A stretch of 64,000 nt of DNA from Pseudonocardiaceae bacterium (lineage in GTDB: Bacteria > Actinomycetota > Actinomycetes > Mycobacteriales > Pseudonocardiaceae). The position numbers were made by a program, and so were the translations under genes. The notes beneath the pieces are model-generated. The model was not told the origin of the DNA. It made no database searches and saw only the letters and a list, made by a program, of their open reading frames with translations. Shown here piece after piece: positions 7,808-15,729 of this stretch. The DNA is taken from the NCBI GenBank assembly GCA_009379815.1, contig WHSY01000005.1:32141-96140 (forward strand), read 5' to 3'. Position 1 is the first letter of the stretch. The number at the start of each line of letters is the position of its first letter.

Positions 7808-9406
7808 GTGCTGTCGAAGGTCCTGGTCGCCAACCGCGGCGAGATCGCCGTGCGGATCCTGCGCAGCTGCCAGGAGCTCGGGATCGCCACCGTTGCGGTG
7901 CATCCCGGCTACGGGTTCCTCGCCGAGAATGCGGACTTCGCGCGCCGCTGCGAGCAGGCCGGGGTCGTGTTCGTCGGGCCTGCTGCCGAGACCCTCGCCG
8001 AACTCGGCGACAAGGTCCGGGCACGGGCGCTGGCCGCCCGCGCCGACGTCGCGATGGTCCCCGGCACCGAGAGCCCGACCGGATCGGTCGGCGAGCTGCT
8101 GCACTTCGGCGCGCGCCACGGCTGGCCGGTGGCGGTCAAGGCCGTGCACGGCGGGGGTGGGCGCGGCCTGCGGGTGGTCGATGACCCGTCGACGGCGGCA
8201 GCGGCGCTCGACGCCGCGCGCGACGAGGCCGCGTCGGTCTTCGGTGACCCCGCCGTCTACCTCGAGCGGTACCTGGACGCGCCCCGCCACATCGAGGTGC
8301 AGCTCTTCGCCGACCGGCACGGCTCGGCCGTGTGGCTGGGTGATCGGGACTGCTCGGTGCAGCGCCGCCACCGGAAGGTGGTCGAGGAGGCACCGGCGCC
8401 GGGGCTGCGCCCGGCGCTGCGGCGGGAGATGGGCGATACCGCGCTGCGGCTCGCCCGCGCGGCGGGCTACGTCGGGGCGGGAACGGTCGAGTTCCTCGTG
8501 TCCGGCGGGGAGTTCTGCTTCCTCGAGGTCAATCCGCGCATCCAGGTCGAGCACCCGGTCACCGAGCAGGTCCTCGGGATCGACCTGGTCCGCGAGCAGC
8601 TCCTCGTGGCCGGGGGCGCTCCGTTGTCATGGTCGGAGTCCGGGCCCGAGCCGCGCGGCCACGCCGTGCAGTGCCGGCTGTCCGCCGAGGATCCCCGGTC
8701 GCTGCTCCCCAACCCGGGGCCGATCGACGAGCTGGCCGTGCCGTGGCGGGTCGGGCTGCGGTTCGACGGCGGCTACGAGGCAGGCGACGACGTCCCGCCG
8801 CAGTACGACAGCCTGATCGGCAAGCTGATCGCGTGGGCGCCGACCCGCGACGTCGCGCTGCGGCGGCTCGCCGACGCCGTCGGTGCCCTGACGATCCGGG
8901 GCGTGGACACCACCGCTTCGCTGCTGCGCGCCGTGCTCGCCCACCCTGACGTCATCGCCGGCGGCGTCAGCACCCGCTGGCTCGAGGACGCGCTCCACGA
9001 GCTCGTGCCGGCCGTCGAGGCACCCACCACAGTGGATGGTCAGATCGGCGGCGGTGAGGGGTGGATCGGCGGCCGCCGCTACGTGGTTCCCCGGCCCGCG
9101 GCGCCGCCGAACGGCAGCCCGGGGGCGCGCCGTGGCGCCCGACCGACCGCGACGACGCGCGCCGGCAACGTCGGGCACGCGGCCGGAGCGGGTGTCGTGA
9201 CCAGTCCCGTGCCGGGAACGGTCGTCGCCATCGAGGTCGAGCCCGGTGCGGCCGTGGCGGCCGGCTCGGTGCTGGTCACCGTGGAGGCGATGAAGATGGA
9301 GAACCCGCTGCGGGCACCGTGTGCGGGCACCGTCGACAGCGTCGGCGTCAGCGCAGGCGATGCGGTCACCGCAGGCGCCCCGCTGGTCGTGGTCCGCCCG
9401 AGCTGA
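7808..9406 (+). CDS. Acyl-CoA carboxylase alpha subunit (biotin carboxylase + BCCP) with internal N-terminal deletion
   Basis: 532-residue fusion of biotin carboxylase and biotin carboxyl carrier domains. The ATP-grasp core is present (VKAVHGGGGRGLR; EVNPRIQVEHPVTE), and the C-terminal biotinylation motif EAMKMEN places the target lysine at residue 496. The N-terminus reads MLSKVLVANRGEIAVRILRSC then goes from ELGIATVAV straight to HPGYGFLAEN. Family members carry about 45-50 residues between these points (the SDADxxALHV to ADAVHPGYG segment), so this copy has an in-frame deletion of part of the N-terminal Rossmann-like domain. The enzyme may be misfolded. The GTG start is supported by the MxxKVLxANRGEIA motif. 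Confidence 0.85.
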   Translation: MLSKVLVANRGEIAVRILRSCQELGIATVAVHPGYGFLAENADFARRCEQAGVVFVGPAAETLAELGDKVRARALAARADVAMVPGTESPTGSVGELLHFGARHGWPVAVKAVHGGGGRGLRVVDDPSTAAAALDAARDEAASVFGDPAVYLERYLDAPRHIEVQLFADRHGSAVWLGDRDCSVQRRHRKVVEEAPAPGLRPALRREMGDTALRLARAAGYVGAGTVEFLVSGGEFCFLEVNPRIQVEHPVTEQVLGIDLVREQLLVAGGAPLSWSESGPEPRGHAVQCRLSAEDPRSLLPNPGPIDELAVPWRVGLRFDGGYEAGDDVPPQYDSLIGKLIAWAPTRDVALRRLADAVGALTIRGVDTTASLLRAVLAHPDVIAGGVSTRWLEDALHELVPAVEAPTTVDGQIGGGEGWIGGRRYVVPRPAAPPNGSPGARRGARPTATTRAGNVGHAAGAGVVTSPVPGTVVAIEVEPGAAVAAGSVLVTVEAMKMENPLRAPCAGTVDSVGVSAGDAVTAGAPLVVVRPS

Positions 9407-9586
9407 TCAAGGGCGCGCCGCTCGACGGTCCCAGGTCGACTCGGTGATCCCCACCGGCAGCAACTCCAGCGAGGTCGCGCCGGCCTCGATGCCCGCGCCG
9501 CGGAACGCGGCCGCCCAGCGGCGGACGTCCCGGTCCGCGGCCCGACGACCGATCACCGTCGGAAGGACGTCCTCGGCAGCCAGCAC
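9407..9586 (-). CDS. Possible small protein or gene remnant, 59 aa
   Basis: A 59-codon frame starting at a GTG and ending at TGA next to the stop of the convergent carboxylase gene. Third positions are strongly GC-rich and GAGGAG lies about 8 bases before the GTG. No domain is recognised. It could be a genuine small protein or the tail of a decayed gene whose upstream part (9587-9810) no longer shows coding structure. The rest of the 9407-9885 gap holds only the gntR promoter. Confidence 0.35.
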   Translation of the reverse strand: MLAAEDVLPTVIGRRAADRDVRRWAAAFRGAGIEAGATSLELLPVGITESTWDRRAARP

Positions 9587-9813
9587 CGTCTCATCTCCTC
9601 GTCAGCGGTGGTCGCGGTGGCACGGAGCCGTGGCTCCGGGGGCTCAACCTCTCGCGCGGTGACGGAAGTGTCAACGGCTCCTGTGACCCCGGCGCGGGTG
9701 CCACGGCGTCCGTGAACTCGACGAGAAGGGGGTTGCGAGACCGGATGACCCCGCTGGTGTCGACTTCACGGACACCGGCGGGCCGCGGAGCGAGCTGCGC
9801 TACAGTAGGAGTG

Positions 9814-9834
9814 TTGACTACATACTATAGATCT
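9814..9834 (+). promoter_or_regulatory. AT-rich operator-like box A in the gntR promoter
   Basis: ACTACATACTATAGATCT at 9817-9834 overlaps a TTGACT -35-like hexamer at 9814-9819. The core ACTAC-A-TACTATA recurs at four other intergenic places (13397, 24018, 28161, 29414). Its place upstream of the regulator gene suggests autoregulation by that GntR protein. Confidence 0.5.
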
Positions 9835-9885
9835 CTGCATCGATCGCACCGTCCGTCCCGTACGCACCACTGACCGGGGGCTGAG

Positions 9886-10563
9886 ATGACCGAAGCTCGA
9901 GCCGCGCGAGCCAGGAGCGGGGCGGACGAACACCTGCGTCCGCCGATGAGCAAGGCAGCGTACGTACTCGAGCGGCTGCGCGACGAGATCGCGGCCGGTG
10001 TCGTCGTCGCCGGATCCTCGCTGCGACAGGCCGAGATCGCCGAGAGGTACGGCGTGAGCGCCACGCCCGTGCGCGAGGCGCTGCGACTCCTCGAGGCGGA
10101 AGGCACCATCACCTATGCGCCGCACCGGGGCGCGACGGTGCGTGAGTTGTCGCCGACCCGCACGGAGGACGTCTACCTGCTGCGCGCCGAGATCGAGGGC
10201 CTCGGGACCGCCATCGCCGCCGAACGCATGGCAGACGGCGACATGGCCGGCATCAACGCCGTGCAAGCCGAGCTCGAAGCCGCGATGCGGCGGGGTGACG
10301 GTGAGGAGCTCGCGGTACTGAACCGGCGACTGCACTTCACCATCTACCAGGCCGGCTCGGAGACCATCGCGGCGCACGCCGCCAACCTGTGGGCGCTGTT
10401 CCCGCCACACGTGACCATCTGGCGTGATCCCAGCGCCGCCCGCGCGCTCATGAACGACCACGAGGGGATACTCGAGGCGCTCGCGGCCCGCGATCCCCGG
10501 TTGGCCCGGGAGCGCGCCGCCGCGCACATCTTCCACGCCGCGGAGCTGCGCAAGCAGCTCTGA
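9886..10563 (+). CDS. GntR family transcriptional regulator (FCD domain)
   Basis: 225-residue regulator with an N-terminal winged helix (about 20-85: LRDEIAAGVVVAGSSLRQAE, then AERYGVSATPVREALRLLEA) and an all-helical FCD effector domain. FCD-type GntR proteins sense organic acids and usually repress catabolic operons. It is followed convergently by the MFS gene. A box shared with the promoters of the neighbouring catabolic operons lies about 55 bases upstream, so it is the best candidate for the regulator of the 10.5-30.6 kb region. Confidence 0.88.
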   Translation: MTEARAARARSGADEHLRPPMSKAAYVLERLRDEIAAGVVVAGSSLRQAEIAERYGVSATPVREALRLLEAEGTITYAPHRGATVRELSPTRTEDVYLLRAEIEGLGTAIAAERMADGDMAGINAVQAELEAAMRRGDGEELAVLNRRLHFTIYQAGSETIAAHAANLWALFPPHVTIWRDPSAARALMNDHEGILEALAARDPRLARERAAAHIFHAAELRKQL

Positions 10564-10572
10564 GACCTGGCC

Positions 10573-11757
10573 TCACGAGGTCGCGGAGGCGCGGTGGGCG
10601 GCCGCTGACGCCGTCGCGAGCACGGCGCAGGCCAGCCACAGCGCCCCGGCGCCGGTGGACCCGGCCACCAGCGCCGCCGCGGCCGGCAGCGCCACCTGCC
10701 CTATCCGGTTGGCGACCATGCGCAGCGCCAGGCCCCTGCTGCGGGCCTCGACGGGGACGGCCCGGACCATCAGCGTCATCGTCAGTGGCTGGCCCACTCC
10801 CAGCAAGAAGCCTCCCACGACCAGCGCGACACCCATGCCGACCAGGCCGAGCCCGGGCACCGGAACGAGGGCGAAGGCCGCCGCGGAGCCGGCCGCGCTC
10901 GCGACGATGAGCACGTCGTGGCGCCAGTGGATCAGCAGCCGGTCGAGCAGCAGCCGGGAGCAGATCGTCGCGGCCGCCCGGAGTCCGAGCAGCACCCCGA
11001 CGACAGCGGGAGCGATGCCGCGGCTGTCGGCGATGAGCGGGAGGTAGGCGGTGAGGATGTCCGCAGCGGCCAGCAGTGCGAGGCTGGCGAACAGCTTGGT
11101 CGGCACCCCGGAGCGTTGCAGCAGGGCGAGCGTCGACGAGGGCGCCTCCGCCGCCCGCTCGGGCGCTCGCCGGCGGACGGGCGTGCGGACTGCGACGACG
11201 GCGACGACGGGCAGCGCGAGCAGCGCGGTGCCGGCGCAGACCCAGAAGGCGTGCCTGCTGGCGGTGGCGAGCGCCTCACCGGTGGCCGAACCGAGCAGGG
11301 CGCCGGTCAGCAGCGGCCCGAGCAACTGCCCTACCGAGACCGCGGCGGTCAGCCAGCCGAACCCGCGGTCGAGCAGCGGCCCCGACGACCACCGCGCGAC
11401 CGTGCCCTGGGCGGCGACCAGGAACACCAGCTGGCCGAGTCCGACGACCGCGCTGTTGAGTGCGAGCGCCGGCACCGAGCCGCTCACCGACATGAGCAGC
11501 GAGCCGGCCGCGAGCAGGCACGTCCCGGCGGCCAGCAGCAGACCGAGGCGGCTCAGCCGGTCGGACAGCCGCCCGAGCGGGATCGCGACGAGCAGCGGCA
11601 GCACGGCGAACGCCGCGGCCACCAGGCCGACCGCGCGGGCATCTCCCCCGAGCGCGATCACCCGGTAGCTCACCAAGGGCCGGGCGAGGTGGACCGTGGT
11701 CTGGGTGAGCACGGCACAGACCAGCAGCGGCAGGAACCAGTTCCGCTGCCGCCTCAC
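10573..11757 (-). CDS. MFS transporter
   Basis: 394-residue inner-membrane transporter of the major facilitator superfamily, with about twelve hydrophobic segments and the loop motif GRLSDRLSRLGLL between helices 2 and 3. Its start overlaps the stop of the upstream UGSC-type gene (GTGA), so it is translated with it. It may import the substrate of the catabolic region or export a metabolite; the sequence does not say which. Confidence 0.85.
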   Translation of the reverse strand: MRRQRNWFLPLLVCAVLTQTTVHLARPLVSYRVIALGGDARAVGLVAAAFAVLPLLVAIPLGRLSDRLSRLGLLLAAGTCLLAAGSLLMSVSGSVPALALNSAVVGLGQLVFLVAAQGTVARWSSGPLLDRGFGWLTAAVSVGQLLGPLLTGALLGSATGEALATASRHAFWVCAGTALLALPVVAVVAVRTPVRRRAPERAAEAPSSTLALLQRSGVPTKLFASLALLAAADILTAYLPLIADSRGIAPAVVGVLLGLRAAATICSRLLLDRLLIHWRHDVLIVASAAGSAAAFALVPVPGLGLVGMGVALVVGGFLLGVGQPLTMTLMVRAVPVEARSRGLALRMVANRIGQVALPAAAALVAGSTGAGALWLACAVLATASAAAHRASATS

Positions 11758-13358
11758 TGCACAGCATCGACGTCGGCGGTCACCGCGACTGTGGGGCCGA
11801 ACGTCGGCACGACGACCGAGTGCTTGCCGGGGCCGCCGGCGACGAGCAGCAGCACGTCCTCCGGGTGGTCGACCATCGGCACGAGGCCGTCCGCGGGGAC
11901 GTCACCGAAGACGTGCGGCGCCGTCGCGCGGAAGCGCTCGAGGTTGCCCGGCGAGATGCCGCGAACATCGACGCGGGCCCGGGCCGCCAGATCCTGCTGC
12001 ACCGTGCGCCGGTCGTGGCCGTCGCGGGCGACCACCTCGGCGTGCTCGGGCGAGAGCACCAGGAGCATCTGCCCGCGCAGGTAGACGTTGTTGCAGCCGA
12101 GGGTGGCCATCGTGCCCGCGACGTTGCGCAGGATGCCGGCCGCGCTGGTGCTGCCATGGTCGTTGACGTTGTGCGGGCCCTCGCCGCCGACGACCGTGAC
12201 CGCGCCGCGGCTGCCGCGGCTGCCGCCGCCGCGGTCGTCGTGGAACGTCGGCCACGGCGACGCCGCCGCGTTCTCGGCGATGCAGTAGGCGTACTTCGTC
12301 GGGCCACCGTGCGTCGCCCGATCGGTCTCGCCCGGCCGCGCCTCGCCGATGTTCTGCAGCACCAGCCGCAGCGCCCGCCCGACGCCCGCGTTGGCCCGGT
12401 TGCCCTGGCCGAAGGTGTTGGCCGCCGGGTTGAACCCGAGCTCGTCGACCACCGGTCCGTGCACGATCACGAGGGGGGTGACGGGGTGCGTGGTCGTGGT
12501 CAGGGCCTGCAGGTTGAAGCGGGGCTCCAGGGCGGCGCGCACCGCGGCGAGAACCACCGGAAGCAGTGCCGGTGGGCAGCCCGCCATGACCGCGTTGGCG
12601 GCCACGGCCCGGACCGTCGCACCACGGTTGGCCGGGGTGACGACACCCACCAGCTCGTCGCCGTCACGCCCGCTCGCCGCCACGGCCCGGTCGACGAGCT
12701 CGGCCGTCGGGGGTACCAGCGGCAAGCCGTCGCTGAACCGGTGCTCCTCGGCGAAGGAGAGGAAGCCGAGGACGTCGCCCGGAGCGTCATGCACTCGCAG
12801 GTGGTGCTCCCCGGCCGCTGCGGCAGCGGGCGCGGTCAGCAGCGCCTCGGCCACCCGGTCGACGGCGGCCGCGAGCATGTCGTCGAGCCGCTCCGGCTCC
12901 ACCCCGCCGATCGGGTGGGGGATCGTGACGACCGCCAGCGACTCCAGCCCCTCCTGACGGGCCACCGCCCGTGCCAGCGGCAGGAACGGCTCGGTGCACA
13001 GCAGGACCGTCGGGATGCCGCGACGCTCCAGCTCGACGGAGTCGTGGACACTCCACGACGTGCACGAGCCTCAATCGCCGACACCGACGATGGCGGCGTC
13101 GAAGCCCCGGAACCCGACGAGCACCTCGTCCGGGCAGGGCTGCGAGGCGACGGCCTTGCCGGCGGCCATCGGCTCCTGAGTGTCGAACCGGCGGCGAAGG
13201 TACCGGGCGAGCCGGCCCACCACGTGGTCGGCGTTGGGCTTGCCGTTGTCGAGCGCGCCGATGTGCGCGCCGGCCAGCACGGAAGGCCTGGCTGCGGTGG
13301 CGACGTGTGCCGACGGCGGCTCGCTCCCGCTCGGATCGACGACCTGAACGCTGCTCAC
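11754..13358 (-). CDS. Putative UGSC-family selenoprotein (UGA at codon 96 read as selenocysteine)
   Basis: The minus-strand frame runs 534 codons from GTG at 13358 to the stop at 11754, broken only by a TGA at 13071-13073. Around it the protein reads VGVGD-U-GSCTSW, matching the UGSC (seleno)protein family, where U or C occupies this position. Upstream (residues 1-95) and downstream parts share frame and coding character, and the downstream part continues one Rossmann-like domain (GIPTVLLCTEPF) before a second domain of about 370 residues. A hairpin fitting a bacterial SECIS begins 12 bases after the UGA. Automatic calling gives a 95-residue fragment plus a shortened 403-residue ORF from 12965. 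The redox role of the U-x-x-C pair is inferred. Confidence 0.8.
13041..13059 (-). promoter_or_regulatory. Candidate bacterial SECIS hairpin
   Basis: On the minus strand, 11 bases after the TGA, GTCGTGGA (8 nt) pairs perfectly with TCCACGAC around the loop GTG. The loop starts 19 nt after the UGA and its first base is G. Both fit the described bSECIS rules (loop 16-37 nt from UGA, G among the first loop bases, 3-14 nt loop). Confidence 0.65.
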
Positions 13359-13396
13359 TTGGCCCGTCCCCCTGAGTTCGAGACGCTGGAATGATC

Positions 13397-13415
13397 GATA
13401 CTATAGAAAGTAGTC
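13397..13415. promoter_or_regulatory. AT-rich operator-like box B
   Basis: GATACTATAGAAAGTAGTC; its reverse complement GACTACTTTCTATAGTATC matches box A (GACTACATACTATAG) and box C. It lies between the divergent UGSC-type gene (start 13358) and the small protein gene at 13417, one base before the latter's GTG, so it could control both. Confidence 0.5.
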
Positions 13416-13416
13416 T

Positions 13417-13683
13417 GTGTCTGACCAGTGGCCCCACCAGGACTGGAGCGCCCCGATGCCGATCCACGAGACCGAGCAGGAGCTCAACGAGATGCTGGAC
13501 GAGGGCGTCCACGTCGAGATCACCGACATCGAGGAGGGCGCGTACCGGCTCCGCGTGGTCGTCGACGACCAGGCGTGTGCGGACTGCCTCGTCCCCGACG
13601 GCACGCTCGAGTCCATCGCATCGGACTCGCTGCGACGACGGGGGGCGCAGGTGACGTCCATGTCGGTGGAGCACGGCCCCTGA
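13417..13683 (+). CDS. Small CxxC protein divergent from the selenoprotein candidate
   Basis: 88-residue acidic protein with one Cys pair, ACADC near residue 53. The C-terminal part (GTLESIASDSLRRRGAQVTS) looks like a short alpha/beta fold. I do not recognise the family. It is the only plus-strand gene in a long minus-strand block and shares a 58-base intergenic region and box B with the UGSC-type gene, so a redox partnership is possible but unproven. The GTG start follows the box with almost no leader; an alternative is ATG at 13456. Confidence 0.65.
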   Translation: MSDQWPHQDWSAPMPIHETEQELNEMLDEGVHVEITDIEEGAYRLRVVVDDQACADCLVPDGTLESIASDSLRRRGAQVTSMSVEHGP

Positions 13684-13693
13684 AACGGCGGGC

Positions 13694-14707
13694 TCACCGC
13701 TGCCGGGCCGCCTCGGCGACCCGCTCCCAGCTGTCGAGGAAGCCGTAGCGGTCGACCACCTGCGGCCGCATGATGACGTTGCCGACGCCGAGCCCTTGCA
13801 GCTGTCGCAGCTTCGCGACGCAGTCGGCCTCGGTCCCGACGACGGCCATCCGCTCCGCGAGGTAGTCGGTCAGCCCCAGCTCCTCGACGAGCCGGCCGTT
13901 GGGATTGTCGCGGCCGGGCTCGTTGTGGACGGTCAGGTCGTAACGGCGCTCGAGCTCGCGGATCGGCTCGGTGAACTCCGCGGGGACGGCCTTGCCGTCC
14001 AGCGAGATGCGGAAGGCATGCGCGGACGCGGCGGCCAGGCTCGGCGCAACCAGGCGCAGCGCGTCCTCGCGGCGGTCGGCCACGGCGGCCCGCGCCATGT
14101 ACCAGACGTCGACCTCCTCGACCGAGCGGCCGGCCTGCTCGGCACCCTCGCGCAGGTACTGCTGCACCAGTGGCACGGTTTCCGGCAGGAAGCCCAAGCC
14201 CACCACGACCCCGTCGGCGACCTTGCCAGCGAGCCGCAGCGCCCGGGGACCGTCGGCCGCGAGGTAGATGGGCACGGGACGCTCGACCCACTTCAGTCGG
14301 ACGTCGTCGCCCTGGTACCGGGCACGGCCGGACTCGAACAGGTCGCGCAGCACCAGGACGTACTCCTCGAGCTGTGCCAGCTTCGCGGGGCGCAGCCCGA
14401 GGTTGAAGACCCCGGTGTCACCCGTGGCCAGGCAGATGAAGGCCCGGCCGCCGGACAGCTCGTCCGCGCTGGCGATGGCGGCCGCCGACACGGCCGGGTG
14501 CCGGGTGAGCGGGTTGGAGACGACCGGTCCCGCCTCCACCCTGCTCGTGTGGCCGAACAAATGCGTCAGCGTGACGTAGCACTCGCGGTACTGCGCCGCC
14601 TGCGTGTCGGGGACACCGATGCGGTCCAGCCCGGCGGCCTCGGTGCGCGCGACGAGGTCGGCGTAGTTCCCGAGGTCGTCGGGCACCCATGTGATCCCGA
14701 GCTTCAT
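13694..14707 (-). CDS. LLM class flavin- or F420-dependent oxidoreductase
   Basis: 337-residue luciferase-like TIM-barrel oxidoreductase starting MKLGITWVPDD, with VSNPLTRHPAVSAAAIASAD, SGGRAFICLATGD and YLAADGPRALRLAGKVADGVV, typical of F420-dependent reductases such as Mer-like enzymes. GAGGAG precedes the ATG at 14707; longer starts run into the CitE-like gene region. It sits in the catabolic block controlled by the GntR-type boxes. The substrate is unknown. Confidence 0.85.
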   Translation of the reverse strand: MKLGITWVPDDLGNYADLVARTEAAGLDRIGVPDTQAAQYRECYVTLTHLFGHTSRVEAGPVVSNPLTRHPAVSAAAIASADELSGGRAFICLATGDTGVFNLGLRPAKLAQLEEYVLVLRDLFESGRARYQGDDVRLKWVERPVPIYLAADGPRALRLAGKVADGVVVGLGFLPETVPLVQQYLREGAEQAGRSVEEVDVWYMARAAVADRREDALRLVAPSLAAASAHAFRISLDGKAVPAEFTEPIRELERRYDLTVHNEPGRDNPNGRLVEELGLTDYLAERMAVVGTEADCVAKLRQLQGLGVGNVIMRPQVVDRYGFLDSWERVAEAARQR

Positions 14708-14766
14708 GCTGCTCCTCGTGGTCGTCGGGTCGTTGCGGGGGCGCGTGGCGCCTCCGGCCGGGCCGG

Positions 14767-15618
14767 TCATCGGCGGCGGCCGTAGGACAGCGTCCGGCGG
14801 GCCGCGAGGACGACGGCGTTGTCGACGAAGCGCCCGTCGGGCAGCTGCAGACCTGCGGAGCCGGCATCGACCGCGTCCGTGAGCCGCTGCGCCAGCGCCT
14901 CGGCCTCGGCGAGTTCGGCAGCCGTCGGGGTGAACACCTCGTTGATGACGGGCACCTGGCGGGGATGCAGGGCGGAGCGCCCGAAGAAGCCGAGCCGCTT
15001 GCCCCGTTCGCAGCTCGCCCGCAGCCCGTCGAGGTCTGCCAGCCCGGACCACACGCTCTGCACCGGCGGGGGCAGCCCCGCAGCCCGGGATGCGAGGACC
15101 ACACGGGAGCGGGCGTAGAGCAGGCCCTCGTCGGTGGCGCCGATATCAGCCTGCAGGTCCTGCTCACCGAGCGCGACCCCGGCGACGCGCTCGTGCGCCG
15201 AGGCGATCTGCGTGACCTGCTCGACCGCGACCGCGCTCTCGAGCAGGACCTGGATCCGGACCGGCGACCCCATCTCGTCCAGCCAGCCCGCGACCGTGTG
15301 AACGTCGCGCGCGGACTCGGTCTTCGGGAGCCGGATGCCCTCGATGTCCGTACCGGCCACGGCATCGAGGTCGGCGCGGGCCAGCCCGGTCCCGAGCGGG
15401 TTGACGCGGACGAACGTCGGCTTCGGCGGGGGTGAGGCGAGCACCCGCGCCACCGTGCTGCGGGCCCGCTCCTTCATGCTCGGCGCCACCGCGTCCTCCA
15501 GCTCCAGCACCACCGCGTCCGCGTCGGACGCGTATGCCTTCTCGACGTGGTCCTCGCGGTGGCCGACCACGTACAGGTAGCTGCGGTGCAGCCCGACCTC
15601 ATCCACTGGACACCTCAT
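14767..15618 (-). CDS. HpcH/HpaI aldolase/citrate lyase (CitE-like) protein
   Basis: 283-residue TIM-barrel lyase of the CitE/malyl-CoA lyase family. It has RSYLYVVGHREDHVEKA at the N-terminus, ELEDAV with the metal-binding acid, FVRVNP, RLPKTES, and GVALGEQDLQADIG. The C-terminal GRSALHPRQVPVIN is the family signature. Such enzymes cleave or form C-C bonds of beta-hydroxyacyl-CoAs such as malyl-, citramalyl- or citryl-CoA. The ATG at 15618 lies inside a 16-base tandem duplication (15611-15642) that also contains the intended stop of the upstream gene; a GTG at 15606 is an alternative. Confidence 0.85.
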   Translation of the reverse strand: MRCPVDEVGLHRSYLYVVGHREDHVEKAYASDADAVVLELEDAVAPSMKERARSTVARVLASPPPKPTFVRVNPLGTGLARADLDAVAGTDIEGIRLPKTESARDVHTVAGWLDEMGSPVRIQVLLESAVAVEQVTQIASAHERVAGVALGEQDLQADIGATDEGLLYARSRVVLASRAAGLPPPVQSVWSGLADLDGLRASCERGKRLGFFGRSALHPRQVPVINEVFTPTAAELAEAEALAQRLTDAVDAGSAGLQLPDGRFVDNAVVLAARRTLSYGRRR

Positions 15619-15642
15619 TCACCGGGCACCTCATTCACCGGG
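15611..15642. repeat. 16-bp tandem duplication at a gene junction
   Basis: CACCTCATTCACCGGG occurs twice back to back (15611-15626, 15627-15642), followed by a partial third copy. On the minus strand each unit holds TGA, ATG and a GAGGTG ribosome-site-like string, so the duplication copies the stop/start junction between the acyl-CoA synthetase and CitE-like genes. Confidence 0.8.
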
Positions 15643-15729
15643 CACCTCCGGGTCGGCCAGCGCGAGCACGGCGTCGAGCGCGATCACCCGGCCGGTCGAC
15701 CGCTCGACGGCGAGGGGGTTGAGCTCGGC
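15631..15729 (-). pseudogene. Detached 3' tail of the acyl-CoA synthetase
   Basis: Thirty-two codons in frame after the amber stop, then TGA at 15631-15633. ELNPLAV and GRVIALDAVLALA are what intact ATP-grasp acyl-CoA synthetases show at this point, so this is the original C-terminus. It would only be translated by amber readthrough. Confidence 0.7.

Noticed and set aside
11754..12965. A stand-alone 403-residue protein starting at GTG 12965
   Set aside because: It would begin in the middle of a Rossmann-like domain. The same frame continues upstream through the UGA to a good GTG, and the UGSC motif and hairpin explain the stop.
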